NCBI RefSeq assembly: GCF_000718255.1
Contig: NZ_JOFJ01000007.1
Span: forward strand, 185,663-249,662
Reading direction: 5' to 3'
DNA: 64,000 nt
Source: Spirillospora albida
Lineage (GTDB): Bacteria; Actinomycetota; Actinomycetes; Streptosporangiales; Streptosporangiaceae
How positions within the stretch are numbered: the stretch's first letter is position 1; each line of letters opens with the position of its first letter. The notes below the pieces were generated by a model that had not been told where the DNA came from, made no database searches, and worked only from the letters and a program-made list of their open reading frames with translations. Shown here one piece after another: positions 25,779-34,320 of this stretch. Made by a program: the position numbers and the translations under genes.

Positions 25779-25783
25779 TCACT
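25768..25783. promoter_or_regulatory. CRP-like binding site upstream of the sigma factor
   Basis: TGTGA-CCGATA-TCACT fits the CRP consensus TGTGA-N6-TCACA at nine of ten defined bases. It abuts the candidate -35 of the sigma promoter and overlaps the menE stop codon. A cAMP-receptor protein would act as class II activator here, if the promoter assignment is right. Confidence 0.5.
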
Positions 25784-26951
25784 CCTGGTCAGAGCGCAAA
25801 CGGGCGAGATCGGGCTTGCCGGACGGCAGCAGCGGGATCGCGTCCACGAGGTCGAGCTCCCGGGGCGCCGCGTAGGCGGGGAGGGTCTCCCGGACGAACG
25901 CGCGCAGCTCGCCGAGTCCGGGGGTGTCGGCGGCGGGCACGACGACGGCGGCGACCCGCTCGCCCCATTCGGGGTCGGGCCGGCCGACCACCGCGACGTC
26001 CCGGATCTTGGGGTGCCGGGCCAGCGCGGCGGCGACCTCGCCCGCCACGACCTTCTCCCCGCCCGTGTTGATCACGTCGTCGGCGCGGCCCCGGACGCGG
26101 AGCCGCCCGCCGGCCTCGAGGGCGCCGAGGTCCTGCGTGACGAACCAGTCGCCCTCCATGGCGGCGGCGGTCAGATCGGGGCGCCGCCGGTAGCCGGTGA
26201 ACAGGGACGAGCCGGCCAGGCGGATCCGGCCGTCCGCGCCGACGTCCGCGCGCATCCCGGCGAGAGGGACGCCGTCGTAGACGCAGCCGCCGCAGGTCTC
26301 GCTCATCCCGTAGGTGGTGTGGAGGCGGCCGCCGCGCGCGCGGGTCTCGGCGAGCAGGCCGGGCGGCGCGGCGGCGCCGCCGAGGATGATCGCGCCGAAC
26401 CGCGAGGGGTCGGCCCCGGCGTCCAGCAGGCGACGCAGCTGGGTCGGGACGAGGGAGATGTGCGCGCCCTTCGCCTCGGACGCGGCCGCGAGCACGGCGC
26501 CGGTGTCGAAACGCGGGTGGATCAGCGGTTCGCCGCCCGAGACCAGGGCACGGACCAGGACCTGGACGCCGGAGATGTGGCTGGTCGGGACGCAGCACAG
26601 CCAGCGCTCGCCGCGTCCCGCGCCGACCCGCTCCAGGGTGCCGCGCGCGGAGTGGGCGAGCGCCGCCGCGGACAGCTCGACGATCTTGGGGGTGCCGGTG
26701 GAGCCGGACGTGGCGATCAGCACGGCGGTGCCGTCCGGGACCGGGGCGGGCTCCCCCGGCCCGGGGGCGGTACCGGCCTCGGTCTCCACGGCGTGGGGGG
26801 CGAGGACGTCGAGGAGGGCGCGGAGGGCGGGTTCCGGCAGGTCGGGGGAGAGGGGGCAGATCGCGGGGCCGGTGCCGTCGAGCGCGGCGGCGAGGGCCGC
26901 GAGCAGGCGCGGGCCGGGCGGCAGCACGACGGCGTGCAGACGGCGATCCAT
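25779..26951 (-). CDS. menE: o-Succinylbenzoate-CoA ligase
   Basis: 390 residues, an acyl-adenylate-forming enzyme that activates o-succinylbenzoate with ATP and CoA in menaquinone synthesis. It has the P-loop LIATSGSTGTPK (about 105), the TYGMSETCGG motif, GDWFVTQDLG and the C-terminal RADDVINTGGEKV followed by LPSGKPDLARL with the catalytic lysine. No Shine-Dalgarno precedes ATG 26951, but a TACCCT hexamer ends eight bases before it, consistent with a leaderless message. It is divergent from menB-menC-menD. Confidence 0.9.
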   Translation of the reverse strand: MDRRLHAVVLPPGPRLLAALAAALDGTGPAICPLSPDLPEPALRALLDVLAPHAVETEAGTAPGPGEPAPVPDGTAVLIATSGSTGTPKIVELSAAALAHSARGTLERVGAGRGERWLCCVPTSHISGVQVLVRALVSGGEPLIHPRFDTGAVLAAASEAKGAHISLVPTQLRRLLDAGADPSRFGAIILGGAAAPPGLLAETRARGGRLHTTYGMSETCGGCVYDGVPLAGMRADVGADGRIRLAGSSLFTGYRRRPDLTAAAMEGDWFVTQDLGALEAGGRLRVRGRADDVINTGGEKVVAGEVAAALARHPKIRDVAVVGRPDPEWGERVAAVVVPAADTPGLGELRAFVRETLPAYAAPRELDLVDAIPLLPSGKPDLARLRSDQE

Positions 26952-27064
26952 GATCGTCCAGGGTAGCCGACCCCGCTGAACACGTTCGAAACCGGCAGCG
27001 GTTGAATGGGGCACCGGGTCGCACGGGCAGGGCCGACGGCCGCGGGAGAGGAAGAGAGGATCGC

Positions 27065-27985
27065 ATGGTCTCGGAGCTGTTCGACGCGGACGCGTGGGAA
27101 GAGGTCGAGGGGTTCGGCTTCACCGACATCACGTACCACCGCGCGGTTGACCGGGGCGGCGCGGGAGGTCGGTCGGGCACCGTGCGGATCGCGTTCGACC
27201 GGCCGGAGATCCGGAACGCGTTCCGCCCCCACACGGTGGACGAGCTGTACCGGGCGCTGGACCACGCGCGGATGTCCAGCGACATCGGCTGCGTGCTGCT
27301 GACCGGGAACGGGCCGTCCCCGAAGGACGGGGGGTGGGCGTTCTGCTCGGGCGGCGACCAGCGCATCCGCGGCAAGGACGGCTACAAGTACGCCGAGGGC
27401 GAGACGTCCGACACGATCGACCCGGCGCGGGCGGGCCGCCTCCACATCCTGGAGGTGCAGCGGCTGATCCGGTTCATGGGCAAGGTCGTCATCTGCGTCG
27501 TGCCCGGGTGGGCGGCCGGCGGCGGGCACAGCCTGCACGTGGTGTGCGACCTGACCATCGCGAGCCGCGAGCACGCCCGGTTCAAGCAGACCGACGCGGA
27601 CGTGGCGAGCTTCGACGGCGGGTACGGGTCGGCGTACCTGGCGCGGCAGGTCGGGCAGAAGTTCGCCCGCGAGATCTTCTTCCTCGGCGACACCTACGAC
27701 GCCGAGGCCGCGCACCGGATGGGGATGGTCAACGCCGTCGTCCCGCATGCGGAGCTGGAGAGGACCGCCCTGGAATGGGCACGGAAGATCAATGGGAAGA
27801 GCCCGACGGCGCAGCGGATGCTGAAGTTCGCGTTCAACCTGGTCGACGACGGGATGGTGGGGCAGCAGGTGTTCGCGGGAGAGGCGACGCGGCTGGCCTA
27901 CGGCACCGACGAGGCGGCCGAGGGGCGGGACTCCTTCCTGGAGAAGCGCGATCCCGATTGGTCGCGTTTCCCGTGGTACTACTGA
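27065..27985 (+). CDS. menB: 1,4-Dihydroxy-2-naphthoyl-CoA synthase
   Basis: 306 residues, a crotonase-fold enzyme that closes the naphthoquinone ring of o-succinylbenzoyl-CoA. Signature parts are AFCSGGDQRIRGKDGYKY (about 96-113), the oxyanion-hole AAGGGHSLHVVCDLTIAS, DVASFDGGYGSAYLARQVGQ with the catalytic aspartate, and the C-terminal FLEKRDPDWSRFPWYY. ATG 27065 follows GAGAGGA. First gene of a menB-menC-menD group running divergently from menE. Confidence 0.95.
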   Translation: MVSELFDADAWEEVEGFGFTDITYHRAVDRGGAGGRSGTVRIAFDRPEIRNAFRPHTVDELYRALDHARMSSDIGCVLLTGNGPSPKDGGWAFCSGGDQRIRGKDGYKYAEGETSDTIDPARAGRLHILEVQRLIRFMGKVVICVVPGWAAGGGHSLHVVCDLTIASREHARFKQTDADVASFDGGYGSAYLARQVGQKFAREIFFLGDTYDAEAAHRMGMVNAVVPHAELERTALEWARKINGKSPTAQRMLKFAFNLVDDGMVGQQVFAGEATRLAYGTDEAAEGRDSFLEKRDPDWSRFPWYY

Positions 27986-28040
27986 ATCCTCATTTCGACG
28001 GCAGCGTTCGTGCAGTGGCGTTACAGCAGGGGGTCTTCGG

Positions 28041-29039
28041 GTGCGGGTCTTCTCCATCCCGATGCGGACGCGGTTCCGCGGTGTCACGCGGCGGGAGGGC
28101 GTCCTGCTGGACGGCCCCGCCGGCTGGGGGGAGTTCTCGCCGTTCCCCGAGTACGGCGCGGCGGAGTGCGCGCGCTGGCTCGCCGCCGCCCGTGAGGCGG
28201 CGGCCGGCTGGCCCGCGCCCGTCCGGGACCGGATCCCGGTGAACACCACGATCCCGGCGGTCGGCCCGGACCGGGCGCACGACCTGGCGAAGGGGTCGGG
28301 CTGCCGGACGGCGAAGGTGAAGGTCGCCGAGCGCGGCCAGGCCGACGCCGACGACCTCGCGCGGGTGGAGGCCGTCCGCGACGCGCTGGGTCCCGGGGGC
28401 CGGATCCGGATCGACGCCAACGGCGCCTGGGACGTCGAGCACGCCGCCCGGATGATCCGGTCCCTGGACCGGTGGGAGCTGGAGTACGCGGAGCAGCCGT
28501 GCGCGACGCTGGACGAGCTGGCGCGGGTGCGGCGCCTGGTGGACGTCCCGGTCGCCGCCGACGAGTCGATCCGCCGCGCCGAGGACCCGCTGAAGGTCCG
28601 CGCCGCGGAGGCCGCCGACATCGCGGTGCTGAAGGTGCAGCCGCTCGGCGGGGTCCGGGCGGCGCTGGCCGTCGCGGAGGCGTGCGGGCTGCCGGTGGTG
28701 GTGTCGAGCGCGGTTGAGACGTCGGTGGGACTGGCGGCGGGCGCGGCGCTGGCGGCGGCGCTGCCGGAGCTGCCGTACGCGTGCGGGCTGGGGACGCTGC
28801 CGCTGCTGGAGGGCGATGTCACCGGCGCGCCGCTGCGTCCGGTGGGCGGCGAGATCGAGGTCCGGCGCGCGGACGTGGACGAGGAGGCGCTGGCCCGGTA
28901 CGAGGTGACGGGCGCGGACGCGGAGGCGTGGCTGCGGCGGCTCGCCGCGGCCGACGCCGTGCTCGGCGGGGGCACGGCGGTCGGGGACGCCCCCCTCAAG
29001 GGTGCGGGGAAGGCCGGGCGGACGGGGGCGGGCCGGTGA
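28041..29039 (+). CDS. menC: o-Succinylbenzoate synthase
   Basis: 332 residues from GTG 28041. Enolase-superfamily enzyme that dehydrates SHCHC. The catalytic KVKV lysine pair (AKVKVAERGQ, about 95), metal ligands in RIDANGAWD, AEQPC and AADESIR, and the second lysine in VLKVQPLGGV are all present. The last ~25 residues are a glycine-rich tail without counterpart in the core fold. Its stop overlaps the menD start (GTGA), so the two are translationally coupled. Confidence 0.93.
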   Translation: MRVFSIPMRTRFRGVTRREGVLLDGPAGWGEFSPFPEYGAAECARWLAAAREAAAGWPAPVRDRIPVNTTIPAVGPDRAHDLAKGSGCRTAKVKVAERGQADADDLARVEAVRDALGPGGRIRIDANGAWDVEHAARMIRSLDRWELEYAEQPCATLDELARVRRLVDVPVAADESIRRAEDPLKVRAAEAADIAVLKVQPLGGVRAALAVAEACGLPVVVSSAVETSVGLAAGAALAAALPELPYACGLGTLPLLEGDVTGAPLRPVGGEIEVRRADVDEEALARYEVTGADAEAWLRRLAAADAVLGGGTAVGDAPLKGAGKAGRTGAGR

Positions 29040-30706
29040 ATCCGGCGACGGCGATGGCGACCGTCCTGGTCGATGAGCTGCTGCGCTGCGGGATGACGGA
29101 CGCGGTGCTGGCGCCGGGGTCGCGGTCGGCGCCGCTGGCGCTGGCGCTGCAGGCGGTGGAGGAGGCCGGCCGGGTCCGGCTGCACGTGCGGATCGACGAG
29201 CGGTCGGCGTCGTTCCTGGCGCTGGGGCTGGCGAAGCGGTCGGGCCGCCCGGTCGCCCTGGTGTGCACGTCGGGGACGGCGGCGGCGAACTTCCACCCGG
29301 CGGTGATCGAGGCGCACGAGTCGGGGGTCCCGCTGCTGGTGGTGACCGCGGACCGGCCGCCGGAGCTGCGGGACACGGGCGCGAACCAGACGGTCGACCA
29401 GGTGAAGCTCTACGGGACGGCGGTGCGGTGGAGCACCGAGGTCGGGGCGCCGGAGAACCGGCCGGGGATGGTCGCGTACTGGCGGTCGCTGATCAGCCGC
29501 GCGTGGGGGCTGGCGCAGGCGCCGGTGGCGGGCCCGGTGCACCTGAACGCGGCGTTCCGGGAGCCGCTGATCCCGGACGGCGACGAGTCGTGGTGCGAGC
29601 CGCTGGACGGCGACGCGACCGGCGCGTGGACGAAGGTGCGGGCGGCGACGCCGGGGTCGGTGCTGCACGTGCCGCCGACGCGCCGGGGCGTCCTCGTCGT
29701 CGGGGACGGCGCGGCCAACGTGAAGCGGTACGTGGCGGCGGCGTCGATGGCGGGGTGGCCGGTGCTCGCGGAGCCGAGCGGCAACGCGCGCTACGGCGAG
29801 AACGCCCTGTCGTCGCACCATTTCCTGCTGGGCATGCCGGAGTTCGTGGAGCAGCACCGCCCGGAGGTGGTGGTGACGCTGGGCAAGCCGGGGCTGTCGC
29901 GTCCGCTGCTGGCGCTGCTGCGGCGCGCGGAGGAGCACATCGTCCTGGCCCCGGAGCTGGCGCGCTGGCCGGATCCGGTGCGGTCGGCGACGCAGGTGGC
30001 GCAGGAGATCGAGATCCCGGTGGTGTCCGGGGACGACGCGTGGCTGCGGTCGTGGCGTACCGCGGACCGGGCGGCCTCGGCGGCGGTCGACGCGGTGCTG
30101 GACGCGATCCCGGCGGTGACGGAGCCGCGGCTCGCGCGGGACCTGGTGGCGGCGATGCCGGGCGGGTCGCTGCTGTTCACGGCGGCGAGCATGCCGATCC
30201 GCGACCTGGATCAGGTGATGCGGCCCCGGCGCGGGATCCGGATCATGGCGAACCGGGGCGCGGCGGGCATCGACGGCCTGGTGTCGACGGCGATCGGGGC
30301 GGCGCTGGCGCACAGCGGCCGCTCCTACGCGGTGCTGGGCGACCTGGCGTTCCTGCACGATCAGAACGGGCTGATCATCGGGCCGCGGGACCGGCGTCCG
30401 GATCTGGCGCTCGTGGTGGTGAACAACCGGGGCGGGGGGATCTTCTCGCTGCTGCCGCAGGCGGCGCTGCGGGACCCGTTCGAGCGGGTGTTCGGCACGC
30501 CGCACTCGGTGGACTTCGAGGCGGTGGCGGCGGCGCACGGCGTGCCGTACCGGCGGCTGGAGGCGGCGGCGGACCTGTCGAAGGCGATCGCGGGGGACGG
30601 CCTGCGGATCGTGGAGGCCCGCACCGACCGGGAGGAGAACGCGGCGCTGCACGCGGAGCTGCGGCACGCGGCGCACGAGGCGGTCCGCGCGGTGCTGTCC
30701 GGCTGA
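29036..30706 (+). CDS. menD: 2-Succinyl-5-enolpyruvyl-6-hydroxy-3-cyclohexene-1-carboxylate synthase
   Basis: 556 residues from GTG 29036. Thiamin-diphosphate enzyme that adds a succinic semialdehyde unit to isochorismate. Motifs: APGSRSAPLALAL, RIDERSASFLALGLAKRSGR (with the cofactor-activating glutamate), CTSGTAAANFHPAVIEA, NQTVDQVKLYG, NRGAAGIDGLVSTAIGAA, and the ThDP-binding GDLAFLHDQNGL...VVVNNRGGGIFSLLP. Complete, with no missing catalytic residue that I can see. Confidence 0.95.
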   Translation: MNPATAMATVLVDELLRCGMTDAVLAPGSRSAPLALALQAVEEAGRVRLHVRIDERSASFLALGLAKRSGRPVALVCTSGTAAANFHPAVIEAHESGVPLLVVTADRPPELRDTGANQTVDQVKLYGTAVRWSTEVGAPENRPGMVAYWRSLISRAWGLAQAPVAGPVHLNAAFREPLIPDGDESWCEPLDGDATGAWTKVRAATPGSVLHVPPTRRGVLVVGDGAANVKRYVAAASMAGWPVLAEPSGNARYGENALSSHHFLLGMPEFVEQHRPEVVVTLGKPGLSRPLLALLRRAEEHIVLAPELARWPDPVRSATQVAQEIEIPVVSGDDAWLRSWRTADRAASAAVDAVLDAIPAVTEPRLARDLVAAMPGGSLLFTAASMPIRDLDQVMRPRRGIRIMANRGAAGIDGLVSTAIGAALAHSGRSYAVLGDLAFLHDQNGLIIGPRDRRPDLALVVVNNRGGGIFSLLPQAALRDPFERVFGTPHSVDFEAVAAAHGVPYRRLEAAADLSKAIAGDGLRIVEARTDREENAALHAELRHAAHEAVRAVLSG

Positions 30707-30734
30707 GACCGGGTGCTCCTGGCCGGGCTCGGTT

Positions 30735-30802
30735 TCTCATCGGATTCCCAGGTGGTGTTCAGGCGACTCTGGGATTCGGCGGTCACGCTGGTCTCATCGG
30801 AT
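30735..30802 (+). promoter_or_regulatory. Direct repeat and inverted repeat upstream of the small membrane protein
   Basis: TCTCATCGGAT occurs twice (30735-30745 and 30792-30802), 57 bases apart. Between them TCCCAG (30746-30751) and CTGGGA (30769-30774) form an inverted repeat. The block ends about 20 bases before the GTG start, so it probably is the promoter/operator region. The regulator is unknown. Confidence 0.4.
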
Positions 30803-30824
30803 CAGCCTGACCATGGGAGTCATC

Positions 30825-31280
30825 GTGAGCGACAAGGACCTGCCCGGCGGACAGAGCCCGGCGGAGCATGAGGCGGCCGCGCCGTCAGAGAAGCCGGAGC
30901 GGCCCGGCGAGGAGCAGGGGGCCGCGCCGACTCCCGCGCCGGCGTCGGCGGAGGTTCCGCCTGCGCCCTCCACCCCCTCGGGACCCTCCACCGGTTCGCG
31001 CTGGTCGAGGCTGCGGCGCCGGACGGTGCTCGCCGGTGCGGGCGCGGCGGCCGGACTGGTGCTGGCCGGCGGCGCCGGGGGCTTCGTGCTGGGGCATGTC
31101 GCGGCGGACGACGGTCACCGCGGCGGGGGAGCGGGGCACGTCCGCGATGTGCGGCATGGCGGGGAGGGCTTCCACGGCCCGATGGGCCCCGGCGGGCACG
31201 GTCTCGAGGACCGGCAGGGGCGGATGCCGCGTGAGGAGACGGGCCGCCGTGACGGCGGGCAAGCCCCCGGTGGCTACTGA
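30825..31280 (+). CDS. Single-pass membrane protein with disordered N-terminus, unknown function
   Basis: 151 residues from GTG 30825, which has GGGAG five bases upstream; ATG 30813 is in frame but lacks a site. Residues about 1-60 are Pro/Glu/Ala-rich and look disordered. About 68-90 (TVLAGAGAAAGLVLAGGAGG) is one membrane helix preceded by arginines. The C-terminal ~60 residues are rich in Gly, His and Arg (HGGEGFHGPMGPGGHGLED), perhaps metal-binding and outside the cell. I do not recognise the family. It stands alone after menD, behind a repeat-rich promoter region. Confidence 0.6.
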   Translation: MSDKDLPGGQSPAEHEAAAPSEKPERPGEEQGAAPTPAPASAEVPPAPSTPSGPSTGSRWSRLRRRTVLAGAGAAAGLVLAGGAGGFVLGHVAADDGHRGGGAGHVRDVRHGGEGFHGPMGPGGHGLEDRQGRMPREETGRRDGGQAPGGY

Positions 31281-31380
31281 ACCGGGGTCGCCGGCCTTCC
31301 TGCGAACTGAGTTCAACATTCAATTTACTGTGTAAAGCCACCTGGCGGGTAAGTTCCACCAAAACGAGAGTTGCAAACCC
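31281..31380. other. AT-rich intergenic patch with orphan operator-like palindromes
   Basis: Between two convergent genes. GAACTGAGTTC (31304-31314) is a perfect 5-1-5 palindrome; TTCAACATTCAA follows; then ATTTACTGTGTAAAG (31323-31337), with core TTTAC-TGT-GTAAA. The composition differs sharply from the surroundings. Such sites usually sit in promoters, but no gene starts here. Confidence 0.45.
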
Positions 31381-32205
31381 TCAACCGAGAAGACGGGCCT
31401 TGAGCGCGTCGGTGTCGTCGCCGGTCCAGGCGTGGGCGGCGAGCCAGGCGAGCGGACCGCCGTGTTCCTCGTCCAGCCGGACGAGGAACTTCTCCATGAT
31501 GGCGGCGTGCGGGTGGTGGCTGTCGGCGGGCCGGGAGTCGAGGTCGGCGGCGTAGGTGTCGCTGGCGCGGAGCCGGGCGAGGACGCCTTCGAGGCGCTCG
31601 CCGGTGAGGACGTAGTCGGCGACGATGGCCTCGCGGGTGACGCCGACGACCTCAAGGGCGAGGGCGCAGACGACGCCGGTGCGGTCCTTGCCGGCGGCGC
31701 AGTGCACGAGGGACGCGCCGTCGGTGCGGGTCATGACCCGCAGGGCGGCCACGATGGAGTCGGCGCGGTCGGCGAGATAGCCCAGGTAGTGGCTGATGGA
31801 ACGGTCCTGTCCGGACGGGTGCTCGGCCCGTGTCTGCCAGGGCAGCACCTTGTCGATGTCGACCTGCGCGTCGTCCTCGCCGGGGGCGGGGGTGTCGGCC
31901 GCGACGTCGGTGTGGCGGCCGCCTTCGGAGAACAGCGACAGGTGGTGGATCGTGACGGAGGGGACGCGGGTGAGCGGCCCGGGGCCTTCGAGGCGGACCT
32001 CGGCGTCGCTGCGGAGGTCGATGACGTTCTTGAGGCCGTAGTCGCCGACGAGCTGCCGGATGTCCGGGACGGTGAGGCCCTGGAGGTTGTCGGCGCGCAG
32101 GACCCGGCCGCGCCGTGTCGTGCCGCCGTCCGCCGTGGGGAGTCCCCCGAGGTCGCGGGCGTTGACGGCCCCGTCCAGATCGATCCACCGGTCGCGTGCG
32201 CTCAT
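31381..32205 (-). CDS. PtpB-type tyrosine/lipid phosphatase
   Basis: 274 residues. The P-loop HCAAGKDRTGVV (about 177) matches the HCxxGKDRTG signature of the MptpB/Y_phosphatase3 family. The N-terminal DGAVNARDLGGLPTADGGTT and VIDLRSDAEVRLEGPG are also typical. These enzymes dephosphorylate phosphotyrosine, phosphoserine and phosphoinositides; a physiological target is unknown. The start at ATG 32205 has no Shine-Dalgarno, but a TAAGCT hexamer ends eight bases upstream, suggesting leaderless translation. No signal peptide is seen. Confidence 0.87.
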   Translation of the reverse strand: MSARDRWIDLDGAVNARDLGGLPTADGGTTRRGRVLRADNLQGLTVPDIRQLVGDYGLKNVIDLRSDAEVRLEGPGPLTRVPSVTIHHLSLFSEGGRHTDVAADTPAPGEDDAQVDIDKVLPWQTRAEHPSGQDRSISHYLGYLADRADSIVAALRVMTRTDGASLVHCAAGKDRTGVVCALALEVVGVTREAIVADYVLTGERLEGVLARLRASDTYAADLDSRPADSHHPHAAIMEKFLVRLDEEHGGPLAWLAAHAWTGDDTDALKARLLG

Positions 32206-32379
32206 GACTTGTGAGCTTATCGGGCGGCTTTGCCGGATATTTGGTGGAGGGTGCTCGTTGTGTACGCGGGGTGGGGGAGTTCGCACCGCCGGGGGAGGGT
32301 CGGGGAGGGGAACCGAGACCTGGGAGCCAGGCGCGGGATGGCTCCCGATGGTGGAGACGGCGCGATCGAGGGAAGGCTA

Positions 32380-32414
32380 CCGTTCGAATGTGATCGCTTA
32401 CGTTGTGCGAACGG
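32380..32414 (+). promoter_or_regulatory. 7-bp inverted repeat before the desaturase gene
   Basis: CCGTTCG (32380-32386) and CGAACGG (32408-32414) are exact complements 21 bases apart, ending seven bases before the ATG. The second half overlaps the ribosome-binding region (CGGAG). It could be an operator for a lipid-sensing regulator; not demonstrated. Confidence 0.4.
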
Positions 32415-32421
32415 AGACTTC

Positions 32422-33462
32422 ATGACCGCCACCCTGGACGTCGTCACGCAACCCCCCTCCTCCCCGAGCCGGCGCGGCAGTGATTTCGCGCCGCTGGCCA
32501 GGCGCGTCCGCGACAGCGGGCTGCTGGATCGGCGCCGCGGCTACTACGGGTGGGCGATCGGCTCGAATCTCGCGGCGACGGTGGCGGTGTGGGCGGCGGT
32601 CGCGTGGGGGGCGGAGTCGTGGTGGGTGGTGCTGCTGGGGGTGCCGCTTGCGGTGCTGGCGGCGCGGACGGGGTTCCTGGGGCATGACGCGGGGCACCGG
32701 CAGATCGCGCGGACGGCGCGGGTGAACCGGTGGTGGGCTCTGTTCCTGGGGAATCTGCTGCTGGGGATGGGGAGCGGGTGGTGGAACGACAAGCACAACC
32801 GGCATCACGCGCATCCGAACCAGGTGGGGCACGACCCGGACGTGGGCGAGGGTGTGCTGGCGTGGACGGCGGAGCAGGCGGAGAGCCGCCGGGGGCCGTT
32901 GCGGTGGGTGGCGCGGCATCAGGCGGCGCTGTTCTTCCCGCTGCTGACGCTGGAGGGTGTGAACCTGAAGGTGGGGAGCGTGCTGTTCCTGCGGGGCCGT
33001 TCGCGGCGGGCGCAGCTGCTGGAGGGCGGTCTGCTGGCGGGGCACATGGCGGGGTATCTGGCGCTGGCGTTCACGCTGCTGTCGCCGGGTAAGGCGGTGG
33101 CGCTGGTCGCGTTGCAGCATGCGCTGTTCGGGGTGCATCTGGGGAGTGTGTTCGCGCCGAACCACAAGGGGATGGCGATGCCGGGGCCGGGTGAGCGGTG
33201 GGATCATCTGCGGCGGCAGGTGCTGACGTCGCGGAACGTGCGGGGTTCGGTGGCGACGGATTGGCTGATGGGCGGGCTGAACTACCAGATCGAGCATCAC
33301 CTGTTCCCGGGGGTGCCGCGGTGCAGTCTGCGGCGGCTGCGTCCGCTGGTGATCGAGCACTGCGCGGAGCTGGGGGTGCCGTACCGGGAGACGGGCCTGG
33401 TGGCGTCGTACCGGGAGGCTCTCGGTCACATGCGTGCGGTGGGGGCGTCGGCCCGGAAGTGA
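32422..33462 (+). CDS. Membrane fatty-acid (acyl-lipid/acyl-CoA) desaturase
   Basis: 346 residues from ATG 32422. The three histidine boxes of membrane desaturases are present: GHDAGHRQ (about 95), DKHNRHHAHPN (about 130) and NYQIEHHLFPG (about 290). Four membrane helices lie between them. The third box begins with Q, as in front-end/delta-6-like and mycobacterial-type desaturases. It introduces a double bond into membrane fatty acids using two irons and external electron donors. A palindromic operator candidate directly precedes it, so it is likely regulated by temperature or fatty acids. Confidence 0.9.
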   Translation: MTATLDVVTQPPSSPSRRGSDFAPLARRVRDSGLLDRRRGYYGWAIGSNLAATVAVWAAVAWGAESWWVVLLGVPLAVLAARTGFLGHDAGHRQIARTARVNRWWALFLGNLLLGMGSGWWNDKHNRHHAHPNQVGHDPDVGEGVLAWTAEQAESRRGPLRWVARHQAALFFPLLTLEGVNLKVGSVLFLRGRSRRAQLLEGGLLAGHMAGYLALAFTLLSPGKAVALVALQHALFGVHLGSVFAPNHKGMAMPGPGERWDHLRRQVLTSRNVRGSVATDWLMGGLNYQIEHHLFPGVPRCSLRRLRPLVIEHCAELGVPYRETGLVASYREALGHMRAVGASARK

Positions 33463-33496
33463 TGCCGGCGGTGGTGGTCCGCTTATGCTGCGGGTC

Positions 33497-34312
33497 ATGC
33501 CGGAGGGACACAGCATTCATCGTCTGGCCGCCGAGCACCGGCGGTTGTTCGTGGGGGGCCCTGTGGGTGCGGAGAGCCCGCAGGGCCGTTTCGCGGAGGG
33601 GGCGCGGTCGCTGGACGGGCGTGTCCTGGTGGACGCGGACGCGTATGGGAAGCATCTGCTGCTGGGGTTCGAGGACGAGCGGGTGCTGCACGTCCATTTG
33701 GGGATCTATGGGCGGTTCGTGTTCGGGGGGCTGCCCGCTCCTGCGCCGGTGGGTGCGGTGCGGCTGCGGTTGACGGGTGCGGCGGATTATGGGGATCTGC
33801 GTGGTCCGAACGCGTGCGAGGTGCTGGAGCCGGGTGGGGTGAAGGTGCTGCGGGACCGGCTGGGGCCGGATCCGTTGCGGGCGGACGCGGATCCGGATCG
33901 GGCGTGGGCGCGGATCTCGCGGAGCCGGGCACCGGTGGCGGTGCTGCTGATGGATCAGGCGGTGGTGGCGGGTCCGGGGAACATCTACCGGGCGGAGGTG
34001 CTGTTCCGGCAGGGGGTGGATCCGCTGTTGCCGGGGCGGCGGCTGGATCGGGGTGTGTGGTCGGCGATCTGGGCGGATCTTGTGGTGTTGATGGCGGAGG
34101 GTGTTCGGGTGGGGCGGATCGATACGGTGCGTCCGGAGCACACGCCGGAGGCGATGGGGCGTGCGCCGCGGGTGGACGATCACGGTGGTGAGGTGTACGT
34201 GTACCGGCGTGCGGGGTTGCCGTGCCTGGTGTGCGGGGTGGAGGTGCGGCAGGCGGAGGTCGCGGCGCGGAATCTGTTCTGGTGTCCGGGGTGCCAGCCG
34301 CCGGTTGCCTGA
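33497..34312 (+). CDS. Fpg/Nei-family DNA glycosylase (endonuclease VIII-like)
   Basis: 271 residues. Begins MPEGHSIHRLAAEHRRLFVG: the proline and glutamate after the initiator are the catalytic residues of the Fpg/Nei family, and MPEGHxIHR is the Nei-type variant. The helix-two-turn-helix contains LLMDQAVVAGPGNIYRAEVL. The C-terminal zinc finger reads CLVCGVEV...FWCPGC. It removes oxidised pyrimidines or purines and cuts the strand. TATGCT ends seven bases before the ATG and no Shine-Dalgarno is seen, suggesting a leaderless message. Confidence 0.92.
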   Translation: MPEGHSIHRLAAEHRRLFVGGPVGAESPQGRFAEGARSLDGRVLVDADAYGKHLLLGFEDERVLHVHLGIYGRFVFGGLPAPAPVGAVRLRLTGAADYGDLRGPNACEVLEPGGVKVLRDRLGPDPLRADADPDRAWARISRSRAPVAVLLMDQAVVAGPGNIYRAEVLFRQGVDPLLPGRRLDRGVWSAIWADLVVLMAEGVRVGRIDTVRPEHTPEAMGRAPRVDDHGGEVYVYRRAGLPCLVCGVEVRQAEVAARNLFWCPGCQPPVA

Positions 34313-34320
34313 GGGTGGGG

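Noticed and set aside
31320..31655. Minus-strand frame (about 110 codons) downstream of the phosphatase start
   Set aside because: It overlaps the phosphatase gene in another frame and is Ser/Pro/Thr-rich shadow.
32382..32396. GTTCGAATG resembling a tRNA T-loop
   Set aside because: No acceptor stem, D-arm or anticodon arm around it; it belongs to an inverted repeat before the desaturase.
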